DNA from: Fomes fomentarius
Lineage: Eukaryota; Basidiomycota; Agaricomycetes; Polyporales; Polyporaceae
Assembly (NCBI GenBank): GCA_022606135.1
Contig: JABYQN010000001.1
Span: 3,472,001-3,536,000 of the forward strand
DNA: 64,000 nt
Direction: 5' to 3'
The stretch's first letter is position 1; each line of letters opens with the position of its first letter. The translations under genes were made by a program, and so were the position numbers. The notes beneath the pieces are model-generated. The model was given only the letters and a program-made list of their open reading frames with translations. It ran no database searches and was not told the origin of the DNA. Below, in pieces: positions 31,958 to 43,391 of this stretch.

Positions 31958-33480
31958 TCACGGTCGGTTGTAGAAGTACGGGAAGGCGAACGCAGCTGCC
32001 AGCGCGAGACCAGCAAACGCGATGGCTAAGCAGGCATTCGCGCCTGTGTCGCTTTTCCTTTGCGACGGCTGAGACTTGCTGTCCACGCTGTCTGGGATGC
32101 GCCGCTTTTGGGGAGGGGGAACGTAGGGATAGACTTGTACGTACCCAATAGATTTCAGACCGTGTACACTGCACAATGTGGTGAGTATAGAATTTGAGGT
32201 GTAATGAGGAGGGCTGCACGTACTAGTATCCGTTGAGGTTCCGGGTGATCTCTTCCTCCATACCAAGAGGAACACCGTCGAGCCTCCAAGCCACCTTGGT
32301 CGAGTCGCTTCCTTGTTCCAGTGTCGTGGTGAGAGTCGCAAAGTGGTCTGCACAGATGGATGTTAGACACATGAGTCAGGCGTTTCAAGAGTAGACAAAC
32401 CTGACGGCCACGTCGGGCTCGACAATGCCCACGTCTGCACGAACTCCTTCGGTGGCGAGAGCGAAACGAACTTGCCCTTGACTCCCCCGCCGAACAAGCT
32501 GTACTCCGTCTCGGGCTGTGGCGTGCTCTACAGCCATGCACCCGAACCTCGAATGTCAGCAACCTACTTCCGAACACCTGGCGCAAACACGTACCTTCGC
32601 CGGCGCGCGTGTCCACGTCGGTATCCTCTTCTCGTCCGTCAAAAGGTTGAATAAATCATCTGCCGAGGCCATAAAGTGTGCATCAACACTGAGACTCGTC
32701 GTGTTGTTCGCCTTCTGCACCGTCTTCACGCCCGCGCCCTCGACCCCCTTCTTCACCGCATCGCTTCCCGTGGACGCAGCAGGTGCAGCCGACCCCGAAC
32801 CCGAGGGCGCAGGCGTACCCTGGCGCGACGGCTGCGCGGACACGGTAAGGTCCTTCCCGTGCGTGTCAATAATCGCCTGCGGGAACGTCGCAAACTTGGC
32901 CTCAAGCGCAGACGGCAATCGCGTCTTTGCGATCTGGAAGAGCACATCCACGGCGGGGGACCGCGCGGTGCTCAGACTCCATTCGTACTATGCACGCATA
33001 CGCGCGAAGATGTCAGCACATCGATGGTCTGAAGAGGGGAAGGGGGCGGGGCGGTACGTACGACGTAGTCTGAGGTACCATCAAGCGTGTTTTCGTGCGA
33101 GACCTCGGGGATAGTGAGCTTGCCATTGACAGCCGTCCCGTCCGACGCGATACCCGACCAGTCCAGCACAACTTTGCAGTCGTAAATGGTAATCAGCCTG
33201 AGCAAATCCAGTAGACGAGTCAGCTCAGCCTCATGCCAAAGTCTCCCAAAGCGTAGGTCAGATGTGATGACACGCACTTGCTCTTCCGCTGACCAAGCTC
33301 CACGTCGCCGTCGACCTCCACGACGCGCTCGATCGCGACCTCCTCGGAACCGTCGCCATTGATGCGTATGGCAGTCAGCTCGCGGTCAAACCATTGCTTA
33401 GCCCATGGAGTGACAGTCTTGTTCTTCCAATGCCAGTTGGCCGTGGTCGACGTCATGGGTGGGGGGATGTTGCTCGCCAT
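31958..33480 (-). CDS. AHA1: Aha1-type Hsp90 ATPase activator with hydrophobic tail
   Basis: Co-chaperone that stimulates Hsp90 ATPase. The N-terminal Aha1 domain begins at NWHWKNKTVTPWAKQWF and continues across an intron (donor after KSK, acceptor near 33200) with ITIYDCKVVLDWSG, LTIPEVSHEN, and after the next intron YEWSLST. A Ser/Pro/Gly-rich linker leads to the AHSA1/START-like domain: ADDLFNLLTDEKRIPTWTRAPAK, then FGGGVKGKFVSLSPPK, WALSTPTWP, WRLDGVPLGMEEEITRNLNGYY. Human and yeast Aha1 stop soon after this point. Here about 50 more residues follow: a polar segment (PPPQKRRIPDSVD) then ACLAIAFAGLALAAAFAFPYFY and NRP, a single C-terminal hydrophobic helix like a tail anchor. Roughly 390 residues. 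Start ATG 33480. Confidence 0.88.
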
Positions 33481-33853
33481 TGCACTCTTGTTATGCTGGT
33501 TGTGCGCAGATCAGGAGTTTGTCCGATGCAAAAGGGATGAGTACGATTGAGCTTTAGGGCGTGCGGGAAAGAGGTGTGCGGACGTGGACGAGGGCAAGAT
33601 GCATTTATGAATGACGCTCGCGCGATCGGAGTCGATCTCCAGAACTTTCGAGCATGCTCGCACCCTCGCACTCGACCATGACCTCCCTTGCTCAAGTCTC
33701 TGAGTCTATCTCTCTCGTTTGTTAATTCTACGGGTGATGCATGGCGATGGATGTCATATGCGAACTGTAAGAAACTATGGTACATTTCGTGGCAATGTCT
33801 GACAATCATTCAGAACATCGTCTGTGGCTAAGTCACTTTGTGTTGTACGACAT
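33481..33853. other. short intergenic region
   Basis: About 370 bases containing the Aha1 promoter and the 3' end of the DUF3429 gene. No other feature recognised. Confidence 0.35.
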
Positions 33854-35138
33854 TTAATGTTGCTCTGAGGAGCCCTCCTTGCCCCTGTCTCTCCTCTTCA
33901 CGATGACATACTTGTCGCTATCTTCCGATGCAGGCAGGGCTTCTATTTCACCAGGAACAATCCCTTCCTTCTCGGGTTGCCTCTGCTTGCGCTCGGCGCG
34001 AATCTGTGTTTCGTGGTGTGAGTAATATCAAGAGCTGAACAAAGAGCAGGCACTACGCACCATATTAAGGTCGTGGCTAACGATACCGTGGCCGCCTACA
34101 GGACCCCAGTAGCTGGTCGCGGCCAACGAACCAATGATGCAAGTCCCAACCAGGATGGACAGGTAGAACCGGTACTGGGAGTACCACTTCGGTGCTGTGT
34201 TGCACAGTACGTCAGCGCCACCTTCGGGACTCATATCCGCACTCTACCCACCCCACCCCGCGCTAGTTGCTCGCAGGTCAGCGTACCACATCGCGGTGAA
34301 ACCGACCCATTGAGCGATGAGAGCGTTAACCGGCTGCAATGCAAGGGTGGACCAGCCAAATACAATTGGAGCCGCACCCAGCAGGAGGCGAGGGTAGCTG
34401 TAGCATCGGAGGTTAACTCACGCTTCCCGACGACGAGGAAACAACTGCGTACTACTTGTTTCCGCCGTAGCCAGCAAATTCAAAGCCCCAGTGTAGGGCA
34501 CCGAGGAAGGACAGCATCACAGCGCCGTAGGTGGTTTGAATGTTCAAGGCATGGTCGAGGAAGGTGATGGCGACTCCAGGATCGATGTTCGGGACAAGGC
34601 CTATACCCAACCACTTGAAGGTTCGTTATATGCGATTGTATACACGAGGCACTCACCCGTAGCAGCGACGCCCGCCTGGTGGGCAAGGTAGATGGTCGCG
34701 CCCGAGGCGCCGATGTAGGGAAGACCTCCAGCGAGACCGAAAATCACGTATGGCTTCGGCACTGAATGGGCAACTGCGTTCGTGATACCAAGCTACAGTA
34801 CTTGTCAACCTCTTCATTCCTCACACAGGTGACATTGGCGGACGTACGAATGTTTGCTGGGTAGATTCAACATTATCAACGAAGACGTTTCCGCCGGCGA
34901 TGGACTTGGCGAGGTCAGCGGCGGACTGGCCGACTTCCTCGCGAATGTTTCGTGCAGCGTGGCCGACGGTCTGAGATCCAGGGCGCCCTGAAACTGAGCT
35001 GGCTGCCCCACGAGCAAGGAGTTGTTTGTTGAGAAGTGTAGGAGTGCGCGCAAGTGAAGGAGTAAGGAGAGGCTCGATGGCAAAACGTGGAAGGGCAACG
35101 GGCGCGCGGCGCAGGGCGGGGAGAGCTGAAGACAACAT
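33854..35138 (-). CDS. mitochondrial membrane protein, DUF3429/TMEM69-like
   Basis: Start ATG 35138. The first about 45 residues are Arg/Ala/Leu-rich without acids (MLSSALPALRRAPVALPRF), a clear mitochondrial presequence. The body, spread over several short exons, is multi-pass: GLAGGLPYIGASGATIYLA, AVMLSFLGALHWGFEFAGYGG, YPRLLLGAAPIVFGWSTLAL, FTAMWYADLRA and YLSILVGTCIIGSLAATSYWG. This pattern of five hydrophobic segments with LGALHWG and the APIVFGW motif matches DUF3429 proteins (vertebrate TMEM69), whose function is unknown. The last exon is charged and ends SSEQH followed by TAA at 33856-33854. The exon containing GALHWG has somewhat uncertain boundaries. Confidence 0.8.
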
Positions 35139-35431
35139 GGTGGAAGAATTATGTGCGTGATATGACGCGTCGGAGAGGACTGCGAGGGTATATGTACCCT
35201 CTCCGCCGCTGTGCTCTTTCCAGACACCTTGCCTACCCTGACGTCATACTCGTCATCCGTGTCACCCTATCCACTGCAGTCTTTATATATTACAGTCGTC
35301 TATTGGAAACCCTTTGCCCAAAAGCTTAGCGGCTACCGGGCTTCGGCCTTGCGAAAGTCTTGTGAACACGATTCAAAGACAGAAGGAAACTTACGAGTTA
35401 GAGTGCAAGTACCAAAAGCAAAAAGTTCACT

Positions 35432-35513
35432 CGACGCCAGCAGGATTCGAACCTGCGCCTCCAAAGGAGAACAGATTTCTAATCTGTCGCCGTAACCACT
35501 TGGCTATAGCGCC
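35432..35513 (-). tRNA. tRNA-Ser(AGA)
   Basis: 82-nt cloverleaf on the minus strand: acceptor GGCGCTA/TGGCGTC with two G-T pairs, anticodon stem ACAGA/TCTGT, loop TTAGAAA with anticodon AGA, a long variable arm (TCTCCTTTGGAGGC) as in serine tRNAs, T-arm GCAGGTTCGAATCCTGC. No intron. A TTTTT terminator follows. Identical to the copy at 43886-43967. Confidence 0.95.
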
Positions 35514-35924
35514 TTAAGCTAACGTAGGCTCAAAAGTATATCACCGCAAAACAACGCAATATCCCAAGGACTTCGGCGTGGGTCCTTCCAGTTTTGACCA
35601 ACAGCTCGACGTGGTCTCCCAGTATAGCAACGATGTTACTTTGAAGTAGAGTTAATCCAACAAGCTGTGAAGAGGCATTATAGCCACTGGGGCTTGTCAC
35701 GCAGATCATGAAGCTAGGCGCCCGCATCAATTCATCCACCCTCAATTCAACGACTTTGCCGCTGTCCCCGCTTCTTGACCCATGGCTGGGCGTGGCTACC
35801 GAAACCTGTCATCAGACAGATCTCAAAGGTCTTAGAGGAAGATGACGAAGCTGACTTGGAAGCCGTCCTGATCAAATTGTCTACGTCGTATGCCAAGTGC
35901 CGACGGTCAGTGGAGGAGCGCCAG
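35514..35924. other. region between tRNA-Ser and APH kinase; possible upstream exon
   Basis: From about 35792 to 35924 the frame that feeds the kinase gene is open and looks coding (WLPKPVIRQISKVLEEDDEADLE), but no in-frame ATG with a good splice was found upstream. The true start of the next gene may therefore lie here. The remainder shows nothing recognisable. Confidence 0.4.
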
Positions 35925-37087
35925 ATGAAGAAACTTCCAAAAGGTGTGTAGTCAAATAGCTTGAAAATCATCGTCAATGATTATCTGATCATGATGAAGC
36001 AACCGAGAATGTGACAGAGAACGCGACACAGAAATCGACGGATGAAGCTAACGAGAACGCCATTGACAACGATCTCTCCCCACGTCCACACAAGAAACCT
36101 CAACTAGTCGCTGCGCTGCAGCCGTTCGCCTCAATCCTTCAAGCACAACATTTCGCGTTCAAGTTACCTCTCCTCGAGGATCGACCACTACCGTCATCTG
36201 TATACAGTTCTTGCCCCTATCCGCACGAAATCATCCGTCCCTTATCCCCTGCCGTCTGCAAGATACTCGGGACACCTGAAGGGTCAACGTCTGACCTCTC
36301 ATCCTTGGTCATTGGACGGGTATACGCTGGCAAACCAATGTGGTCAGGCATTTCACGCGCCGTGATCCAAGTCAGCGAGAGCGTGTGTGTGAAGGTTGGG
36401 CCGGGCCTTGACCACGACGAACACGGAGTCTTGCAATTCTTGGAGGACCGCGTTCCAAGCATCCCCGCCCCACGCGCGTTGGGATTGATCAGGGTAGGGT
36501 CTACGAGCTTTCTGTTCATGACCCTGATCCCCGGTGCCACTCTGGAGGTTCGTTGGTACTCGTTGTCTGCAGAGGCGAAGACGGACATCCGCCACGCTCT
36601 AGACAAGCACCTCCTGGTTCTCCGTCAGAACGAGCTCCCTCGTAGTGTGCCGTTCGGCTGCCCTGTTGGCCGCCGCGTCTGCAAGGACGTCCGGAGAGAC
36701 GAGCGATCCAACACTTCGCCTATCCACTCCGAAGCTGAATTCAACGACTTCCTCCTACACTCGCCCTTGTCTCGCGCTGCGCCAGCATACAAGGACTGGC
36801 TGCGCTCAATGCTTCGTATTGATCATCGCATCGTATTCACCCACGCCGACCTCCATCCTCGGAACGTGATGGTGATCGATACAGGGGACGGCGGAGTGGA
36901 GCTGTCCGGGATCATCGACTGGGAAGCAAGTGGTTATTATCCCGAGTACTGGGAGCACCTGAAAGCAGTGAATACGCGTACGATAAAGGACACAAGCGAC
37001 TGGTGGGACTATCTGCCTCCGTCCATCATAGGGTATGACCATGATCTTGTACTGGACCGAGTCATCGAATCCAGTATAGTACGTTGA
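35925..37087 (+). CDS. APH-family (aminoglycoside phosphotransferase-like) kinase
   Basis: Protein-kinase-like fold enzyme of the APH family, expanded in Agaricomycetes and of unknown substrate. Proposed start ATG 35925; a 54-nt intron (GTGTGT...TGAAG) joins KLPK to ATENVTENA. Kinase signs: an N-lobe with VCVKVGPGLDHDE, LEDRVPSIPAPRALG (hinge-side substrate of APH proteins), FLFMTLIPGATLE, the catalytic loop FTHADLHPRNVMV (HxDxxxxN) and the metal-binding SGIIDWEASGYYPEYWE. About 370 residues. The N-terminus is acidic and low complexity. Coding-like sequence continues upstream to about 35792, so the start is uncertain. Confidence 0.8.
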
Positions 37088-38250
37088 TCCTTCTGATGGT
37101 AATGGTTCTTGTCTATAAACCCATTCGAGCAAAATTGTAAAGGAAAAGTAAGGTGTGAGTGGAGACCTGATGGGTCGAATGCGCTGCCACGCGAGTCCAT
37201 GTGACTCGAGCTGATAATATCCAACGCTGGCAGTACGCTGCCTGGTGGAAGCATTCCGGAGCCAAATGACGGACCACACTCAGAATATGATCGCGGTCCC
37301 GGTTGCTTTCGCAAGCTGGCCTGAGGATCACGACACATACTCAGCTGGAACAATGTTGGTGAATTCCTCGAGCTAAAAACAGCGCCCATACCCAGACTTT
37401 GGGAGGCCATCTCCCTGCCAGGCTCAGAGAGAGTCGCCGCGATTGATTTCTATCTCTTCATGATGCCATCCCTTCGCAACTCGACTACAGCTACTATCGA
37501 CATAAGGATATTATATGCCAGATCTCCTCGTGAGCCACCTATCTTGCAATGGCCTTGGTAGGACTTTGAAGTAGAATCAATTCAACAGGCTGTCGCGCGC
37601 TATCCCGCACTGCTTCTAGCGGTAAACACACCCCACCCGTCAAATTCAGCACCACTGGCGTTGGTTCGTCTAGAGAAATGAGACGTAGTCACGGTCACTG
37701 TGCCGTTACAGAAGTGACAGACCGATTCTACGCGGGGAGCCGGGGAAGCGCTGGAACGGGAGAATCACGAAAACATACTTTCTGAGCCTGTTACATGCGG
37801 TACGGTAAGAGCGTCTCTGTATCAATTCCTCCACAACTCGAAGTGTCGGATGGGAAGGAGCCTGGCGGGGACCCAGCGGGTTCGATACTGTGGTTGCCAT
37901 GCGCGGCGAATCCTCAAGTTGCGTAGCGCCCATTCGGAGGACTCTGACGTCAGCGAAATTGAAGTGACTGAGCAAAAGCTCAAGCGCTGAAGCTCACGTT
38001 CGTCCTGAACCATATCTCAGCTTAGCAATGGACCCTCCCGTATCTCATCCTCGGGCTACCCAAAGTGCTCCTATCCTCAGTTTTGCCCATCCCTACAAGT
38101 CCTCTAGCGACACCAAGAAGCGGTCTGCACCGTACAAACTGACTGACCTACCGCCACACAAGCGAAACTCCTCTCTCGAGTCAGCGTAGAGATGTTGACG
38201 AGGCCGTCAAACAGCTCGAGCCGAACGCTCATGGTCGCTACTGTGTTGTA
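37088..38250. other. 1.2 kb region without a recognised gene
   Basis: Small frames on both strands (for example 37009-37410 and 37706-37975, minus) have no motif and overlap no splice pattern. Probably 3' UTR and unconserved DNA. Confidence 0.4.
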
Positions 38251-39514
38251 ATGCGCGCAGACGACGATCAGACAGTTCTCGAGTACGCGCACGCTCTTGC
38301 AGCTGCTACACCGACCGTAATCGTAAGAACTGGCTACCATGTGTGTTATAGACTAGCTAACGATGTCCCGCAGTTGGAAAAGCTGGCGTGGGCATGGAAC
38401 TTGGGATATGGAAAGCTAAATATCAACACACCAACGCACATCCATCCTCATGAGTGCCATCCACTTGTTTACTTTCACTTGATAGGGGGTTTCACGTCGC
38501 GGATAGTTGATGCGACGATTCATCGTTATTTCGACCATACTCAAGATAGCAAGCATAATGGATGGTTCTGGCTACCGGACCTGGACGACATGGACATTCT
38601 CATGAAAATGTACGAGTACTATGTGGGGCGTGGGTTTTTCAAGCCCACACCAGCCCAATACCCCAACAAGCGGCTGAATCCCGATACGGTATGTGCTGCC
38701 CAGCCTTGTTTTGTTTGCTGTGCTCAACGTGCCCAGTTCCACAATCGCAAAACGTCCTTCAAGTATACTGCAATCCCATTCACCGCCATGAAATCCGCTT
38801 GTGTCATCAGGTGGCTCGGCGACTTCACCCCACGATTCACCAGAGAATCTCAAATAACTCAATACTATCACCCTTTCACTGAGATGCCACCTGTATCTCC
38901 ACATTCCCTATCAATTCCCCATCCAGTACAAGCATCTCTCCATGTTGGTTGCCGTTCGAGGCATCTACGATGCCTGGATCAAGGCCGTGCCCGACGCCGC
39001 ATGGTTTCCGCCTCACACTGCTAAAGGTCCTAGCGACGCCGGCGGGCCTGGCTCTGGTGGCCCTTCAAGCCATGGTGGGACTGAAGGCGGTGGTGGGAAC
39101 AAAGGCAGTGGCAGGAACGAAGGCAGTGGTGGGAACGAAGGTGGTGGCTAGGGCCCTTCTAACCAGAACAGCATCGACCAAGTGCCGGTGCAGCGGAGCT
39201 CCGGAGGTACGCTTGTCGGCGATCATGCCTCTACTCAGTCGGCGCTGGCACCTGAGGACTCGAGCTCGTGTCGTGCCGCCCAAGACTCGGGGTCGGAGGA
39301 AAGCAGCGAGGAGACACCGGCAGAAGACGAATACGACGAGGACGACGAAGGTGAGGAAGACCCCGAGTGGCAGGTGTGGGTGTAGGCTTGGCTGGAGGAT
39401 GTGTGGGAGGCGACAGACGGGGACCCTTCGAACTTCGAGAGTGTTACCCCTTCTACCTCCGACGACACGCTCGTTATGGGCCGTCGATGGGACTGTCCAA
39501 GCCTCAGCCTATGA
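38251..39514 (+). pseudogene. hypothetical gene with two in-frame TAG codons
   Basis: No family recognised. The first exons read MRADDDQTVLEYAHALAAATPT, then, after a likely intron near 38320-38373, LEKLAWAWNLGYGKLNINTP through KRLNPDT at 38694, then a clean intron (GTATGTG...GCCCAG) to FHNRKTSFKYTAIP. The final exon frame (RGIYDAWIKAVPDAAW) carries three 18-bp Gly/Asn/Glu repeats and meets TAG at 39149-39151. The same frame stays coding-like (SSGGTLVGDHAST, an acidic EDEYDEDDEGEEDPEW stretch), meets a second TAG at 39383-39385, continues (AWLEDVWEATDGDP) and ends at TGA 39512-39514. The exon junction between 38813 and 38940 is unresolved. It is either a decaying gene or one with stop-codon readthrough or unrecognised introns. 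Confidence 0.5.
39087..39141 (+). repeat. three 18-bp tandem repeats
   Basis: Consecutive copies of GGTGGGAACAAAGGCAGT with few changes, encoding Gly-Gly-Asn-Lys/Glu-Gly-Ser in the decayed hypothetical gene. Confidence 0.7.
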
Positions 39515-41110
39515 GCACCGCCTTCTGAATCACTTGTTGTGTAATATTTTTTCCATTCATTGAACAGTCCCACTCGGATCAGCTTGACTCAGGTACCTGC
39601 AATTGCATCATCGTTGTCCTCCCTTTACTCGCTCGGCCCCAGTCCGTCCTCTCCATCTACATCTTCAATGAGTTGTGTTTGGCATATGGTAGATGATCGT
39701 TCGCGCGACTACTCTTTGGTCCACCGTGGAACAGCAGAGCTTGGATCGATCCTTTCAGCCTCATGCATCTGTACTATAGATCAATAATATAACTACTACA
39801 CAGCATAGTATAACATGCACACCACCATCGTCTTCGTAAAGGCTCGGCAGACCTTACGGTCGATCGGCAAAACCCGGTCATATTTGAACTTAGGAGGCGT
39901 GACCGGTTGACCAGCCATTCTTGATGTACATGAATGGCTTCTTTATTTACTGCTGTCATATACCACGCCATGTACTAATATGAACGCAAGATGTTCGCAG
40001 CAACCTGCCAGCCTTTGATCCTTCAAATTGCCGAGGATTTGAAGTACATAATAAGCTGAGACGATCAAGCGCTTGAACTGCTCATCGCAAGTCATAATCA
40101 ACAAGCAAAGCTCTAGTTGTTTAGCCAGTATGGAGGCGAAGCTCAGTCCGACCCGTTCACTGTGACCAAAGAATGAAGGAGGATAAAGCTGTGCAAGGGC
40201 CACTGAGGGCCAACGTCTCTTCTCAGGCGATGCGCCCAGAGTCTTCAGCAACAGCATAGCAACTGTTTTCCTGGATATTGTGATATCTTGCTCAATGCTA
40301 CTTCTGGCAATACTCTATCATCAGTCTTGTATCCGTATGTAACCTGCAGGCGAGTCAAGCGGAAGCTCCTCCCGCATACAGCGAATAATGGTCGCGCTCT
40401 TCACTGCCTTGTCTGCATGTTATCTTCCCATGGGATTGCTTTTTATCTCGATGTCTCGCATGGGTCCCGTTGTTCTGCTTTTCGAGACTACTTTGCTTCG
40501 TGTGCACACGGTCGTTGATCGGGATGCGATACGATTCGTCGCTAGTTTGTTCACCTTATTGTAAATGTACGATCGACATGTACTACCTGTCCACCGCTTC
40601 TGCTGATGTACGTTACCATGCGAATACGTACACTGTTGTTCTCTCGACGCCTGGCGCGTGAGTCAACGGAAGAAGGCGCACGAGCGTCTAACGCGGCGTG
40701 TGGGCAAATGAATAGAAGCGCCCACAAAGGCTAACAGTCCTTACGTAAGTTTGCTGTAAAAGGCAATTGTTATGGTTCGGAACCATGCGAGCCTATTGTC
40801 CTTTCATTCGGCGGTCAAGGAGACAATAGTACCCCGGACAATGAGGCAAAGCGTTCTGGTAGATAGTATAAAGCACACCAGGTGCGGCGCTGGGAGAACG
40901 ACCACTTTCAGCTCTCTGCTGTTCCACGACATTCACTTTCTTGCCACCTGCTAGGTGCTGGGACACCTCTTCCTCGAGTCTCCCTCAACGACGCACCGAC
41001 TCGACACTCTCTCCAACCCGTTTCGAGCAATTCTCAAACCACTGTTTTCAGTCATTACTTCCAAGCGCATTTTCTGGGTTATTTTTTGAAGGATACCATC
41101 AGCGAACACC
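39515..41110. other. 1.6 kb region without a clear gene
   Basis: Contains a 104-codon minus-strand frame (40257-39943) with protein-like text (LYPPSFFGHSERVGLSF, LIVSAYYVLQILGNLKDQR) but no recognised family. It could be a gene fragment. A CT-rich leader precedes the next start codon at 41111. Otherwise nothing is recognisable. Confidence 0.35.
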
Positions 41111-42075
41111 ATGCTTCCTCCTCGTGCATGTGAGTACCACATGTTCCTCATCGCCCCACTAGACACCAACAAGCATGACTCGCAGACTTCTTCATCGGTC
41201 TCAACGCCGTCCGTGCCTTGAGCATCATCTCCATGCTCCTCGTCTTCGCGAGTAGCATATTTGTTCTCGTCAATGACATCCAAGCCGTCAACCGCGCCGC
41301 CGCAGGCAACGTGGATATGACTGACTGCGACTACATCGAGTAAGCACGCAGTCCCATCTATCCACAAACACAAATGCTGACCACGCACTTCGACCACAGC
41401 GGGAGCACGGTTCCAAATCAGGCCGCAGGCGCGTTCTGGGCCGTGGTCAACAGGCTGCTCATCATCTTTCAAATCATCGTCCTCATCCTGTCCGAGATCG
41501 GCTGGCCCGTGTCCTTCTTCCAGACGTACTTCCCCGTGCTGGGCCCCGACTTCGGCCTGGGCGCGCTCGGCATCTTCCAATGCCTCATTGGCGCGACGAT
41601 CCTCTCGCACCACGTCGACGACTTCACGCTCGTCGCCGCCTTCTTCCTCTTCTCCCTCGGCTGTCTCAACATGCTCATCGGCCTCTTCCGCGAGAAGGTC
41701 AAGCGCAAGCGCTCGATCATGTCCTGGCGCGAGGAGGCCAAGGGTGTTCTCCCGACGCACAAGGACCTCCGCCCGCAGTTCACGCGCCCCTCGCAGACGT
41801 TCATCGGCAAGGTCTTTAACGAGAAGACGGGCGCAGATGAGCAAGGATATCGCGGAAATGGGTTCGGACGACAGGCAGAGAAGGCCGCGGGACTGAAGGG
41901 TACGTCGAGGGGTTGATGTGCGAGGAGGACCGTGCTGATGTGATGCCGTGCTGTAGGTTTCCTCATCTCGAAGCCGCTTGAAAGCCTTCCGCGCTACGCA
42001 CAACCACCACGCCCCAACAGCTCTCGCGCTGGCACGCCAGAGCCCATGTTCAAGTCAAGTGGAACGGCCATCTGA
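41111..42075 (+). CDS. four-pass membrane protein, fungal family of unknown function
   Basis: Four exons: 41111-41129 (only MLPPRA plus one base), about 41188-41340, about 41400-41901 and 41957-42075; phases join. About 260 residues. Four hydrophobic segments are visible: ALSIISMLLVFASSIFVLV, LLIIFQIIVLILSEIGW, LGALGIFQCLIGATILSHH and FTLVAAFFLFSLGCLNMLIGLF. A basic cytoplasmic tail follows (REKVKRKRS). The pattern resembles a small basidiomycete membrane family I believe is catalogued as a DUF (possibly DUF7598, not verified). No function is proposed. Confidence 0.78.
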
Positions 42076-42389
42076 GTGAAGATTACACATGCACGGACAT
42101 GACGACAACTCACGACGACTGGACCATCTGTCCATTGACGCTTGCCGGACTGTCGCCTCACTGTAGCCTTATTTCACCCCCATGTAGAGCTGATGTATCC
42201 TACCTGTTATTCTAGACTTGCATAATTATGAGCGCACACTGCGCGTGCTGCAACATTCCCAATGTAGTATTGTGTGCGGTCGAAGTCGGCCAATACACCA
42301 GCAAGGTAACATATCGGCATTCTTCAGTCGGAGAGATCCATCTCCTCGTCCTCGTCCTCTGGTAGTGGGGATGCGATGAGCAAAGGAGG

Positions 42390-43391
42390 TCATGTAACAG
42401 GCCCATCAGGGAGCGGCGGCGGTATAGATGGTGGTGGTGGTGGGGTACCAGGAGGGTAAGGAGGATAGACCGTCCAGTCATAACCGAACGCCGAAGGTTG
42501 TCTCCATGGAGGAACAGATGGTGTACGCAAGACGGGGCTGGTCGATGATTCCAAGATGGTCTGCCACAGAGCCTGACGGTCAGCCGTATACGTTGAGCTG
42601 ACACGAGCGACAGGGGGAGAACGACGTTCGGCCCCGGGCGAGGGGAATCGCCATCCCGTGTATACTGGTAGCATGGAATAGAGGAAGAATGTGTCAGGGT
42701 ACTTCGCCCAACGAGCGAATCTCGCAGGAGCTGCCTCGGAGAGCTCGTCCTCGTCAATTTGGGGTGACCGTGAACCTATGGCGCCGGGAAGAATGCACCG
42801 CTCTTCACCGTCATCGCCGTGGATGGTGAATTCGCACTCGTCTTCAGAGTCTTCAGCAGCGTCCGCGATGCGCTCCCAGACGTTCTCGCGCGGATCGTGT
42901 GACCCGACCCAGCCTGGAGGGTATCCCCAATAAGCCATTTTTCTGAGCCACTCGACGCGCTCGCCGACGTCACCCTCTTCCAAGCCTAGAGCATCTCGCA
43001 GGAGCGAGCCCTTGATTTCGCCCGGTTCGAACCGGTCGAGCCATCTGAGTCGCTCAGTGCGCCATTCTGCAGCTTCATGGAAGCGCTGAGATGGACCGCC
43101 AGACCCGCCACGGAAGAAGTTGAACATCTGTCGGGAGAGTGCCACGAGAGCGCTGTCGAAGGGTTGGGGACACGCTGAGACGACGTGGTCGGGCTCGCCG
43201 CAATTGAAGCAGCGGGGGACATCAGGAGAGTCTTCTTCCGCAGTGTCCTCCCCAAGTACATCTTCGTGCACGCGATAGTAAAGGGGAGACTGGAGGGGGA
43301 GTGGGCAATGTATTCCGACGCGCCTATTAGTCCTCTTTGGTCCACGGTGAAGCCTCCCACGTATCCAACGCCTGGTTGACCGTCTGTGCAT
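42390..43391 (-). CDS. zinc-knuckle and PSP-domain protein (ZCCHC8-like)
   Basis: RNA-processing type protein. A CCHC knuckle CFNCGEPDHVVSACP is followed by a PSP domain (PGEIKGSLLRDALGLEEGD, WLRKMAYWGYPPGWVG), the pair found in ZCCHC8, a scaffold of the nuclear exosome-targeting complex. The acidic block EDSEDECEFTI and a proline-rich C-terminus follow. The only in-frame ATG nearby is 43391, which would overlap the 3' end of the glutaredoxin-like gene in another frame. Alternatively a 5' exon ends elsewhere and coding resumes at the acceptor CTCCAG near 43296 (SPLYYRVHEDV), so the start is uncertain. The TGA at 42392-42390 is followed in the same frame by 21 codons ending in an acidic EDEDEEMDLSD and a second TGA at 42326-42324. 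Confidence 0.72.
   Translation of the reverse strand: MHRRSTRRWIRGRLHRGPKRTNRRVGIHCPLPLQSPLYYRVHEDVLGEDTAEEDSPDVPRCFNCGEPDHVVSACPQPFDSALVALSRQMFNFFRGGSGGPSQRFHEAAEWRTERLRWLDRFEPGEIKGSLLRDALGLEEGDVGERVEWLRKMAYWGYPPGWVGSHDPRENVWERIADAAEDSEDECEFTIHGDDGEERCILPGAIGSRSPQIDEDELSEAAPARFARWAKYPDTFFLYSMLPVYTGWRFPSPGAERRSPPVARVSSTYTADRQALWQTILESSTSPVLRTPSVPPWRQPSAFGYDWTVYPPYPPGTPPPPPSIPPPLPDGPVT

Noticed and set aside
39943..40257. 104-codon minus-strand frame with protein-like text
   Set aside because: No recognised family and no joining exons found; kept only as a mention in the intergenic entry.
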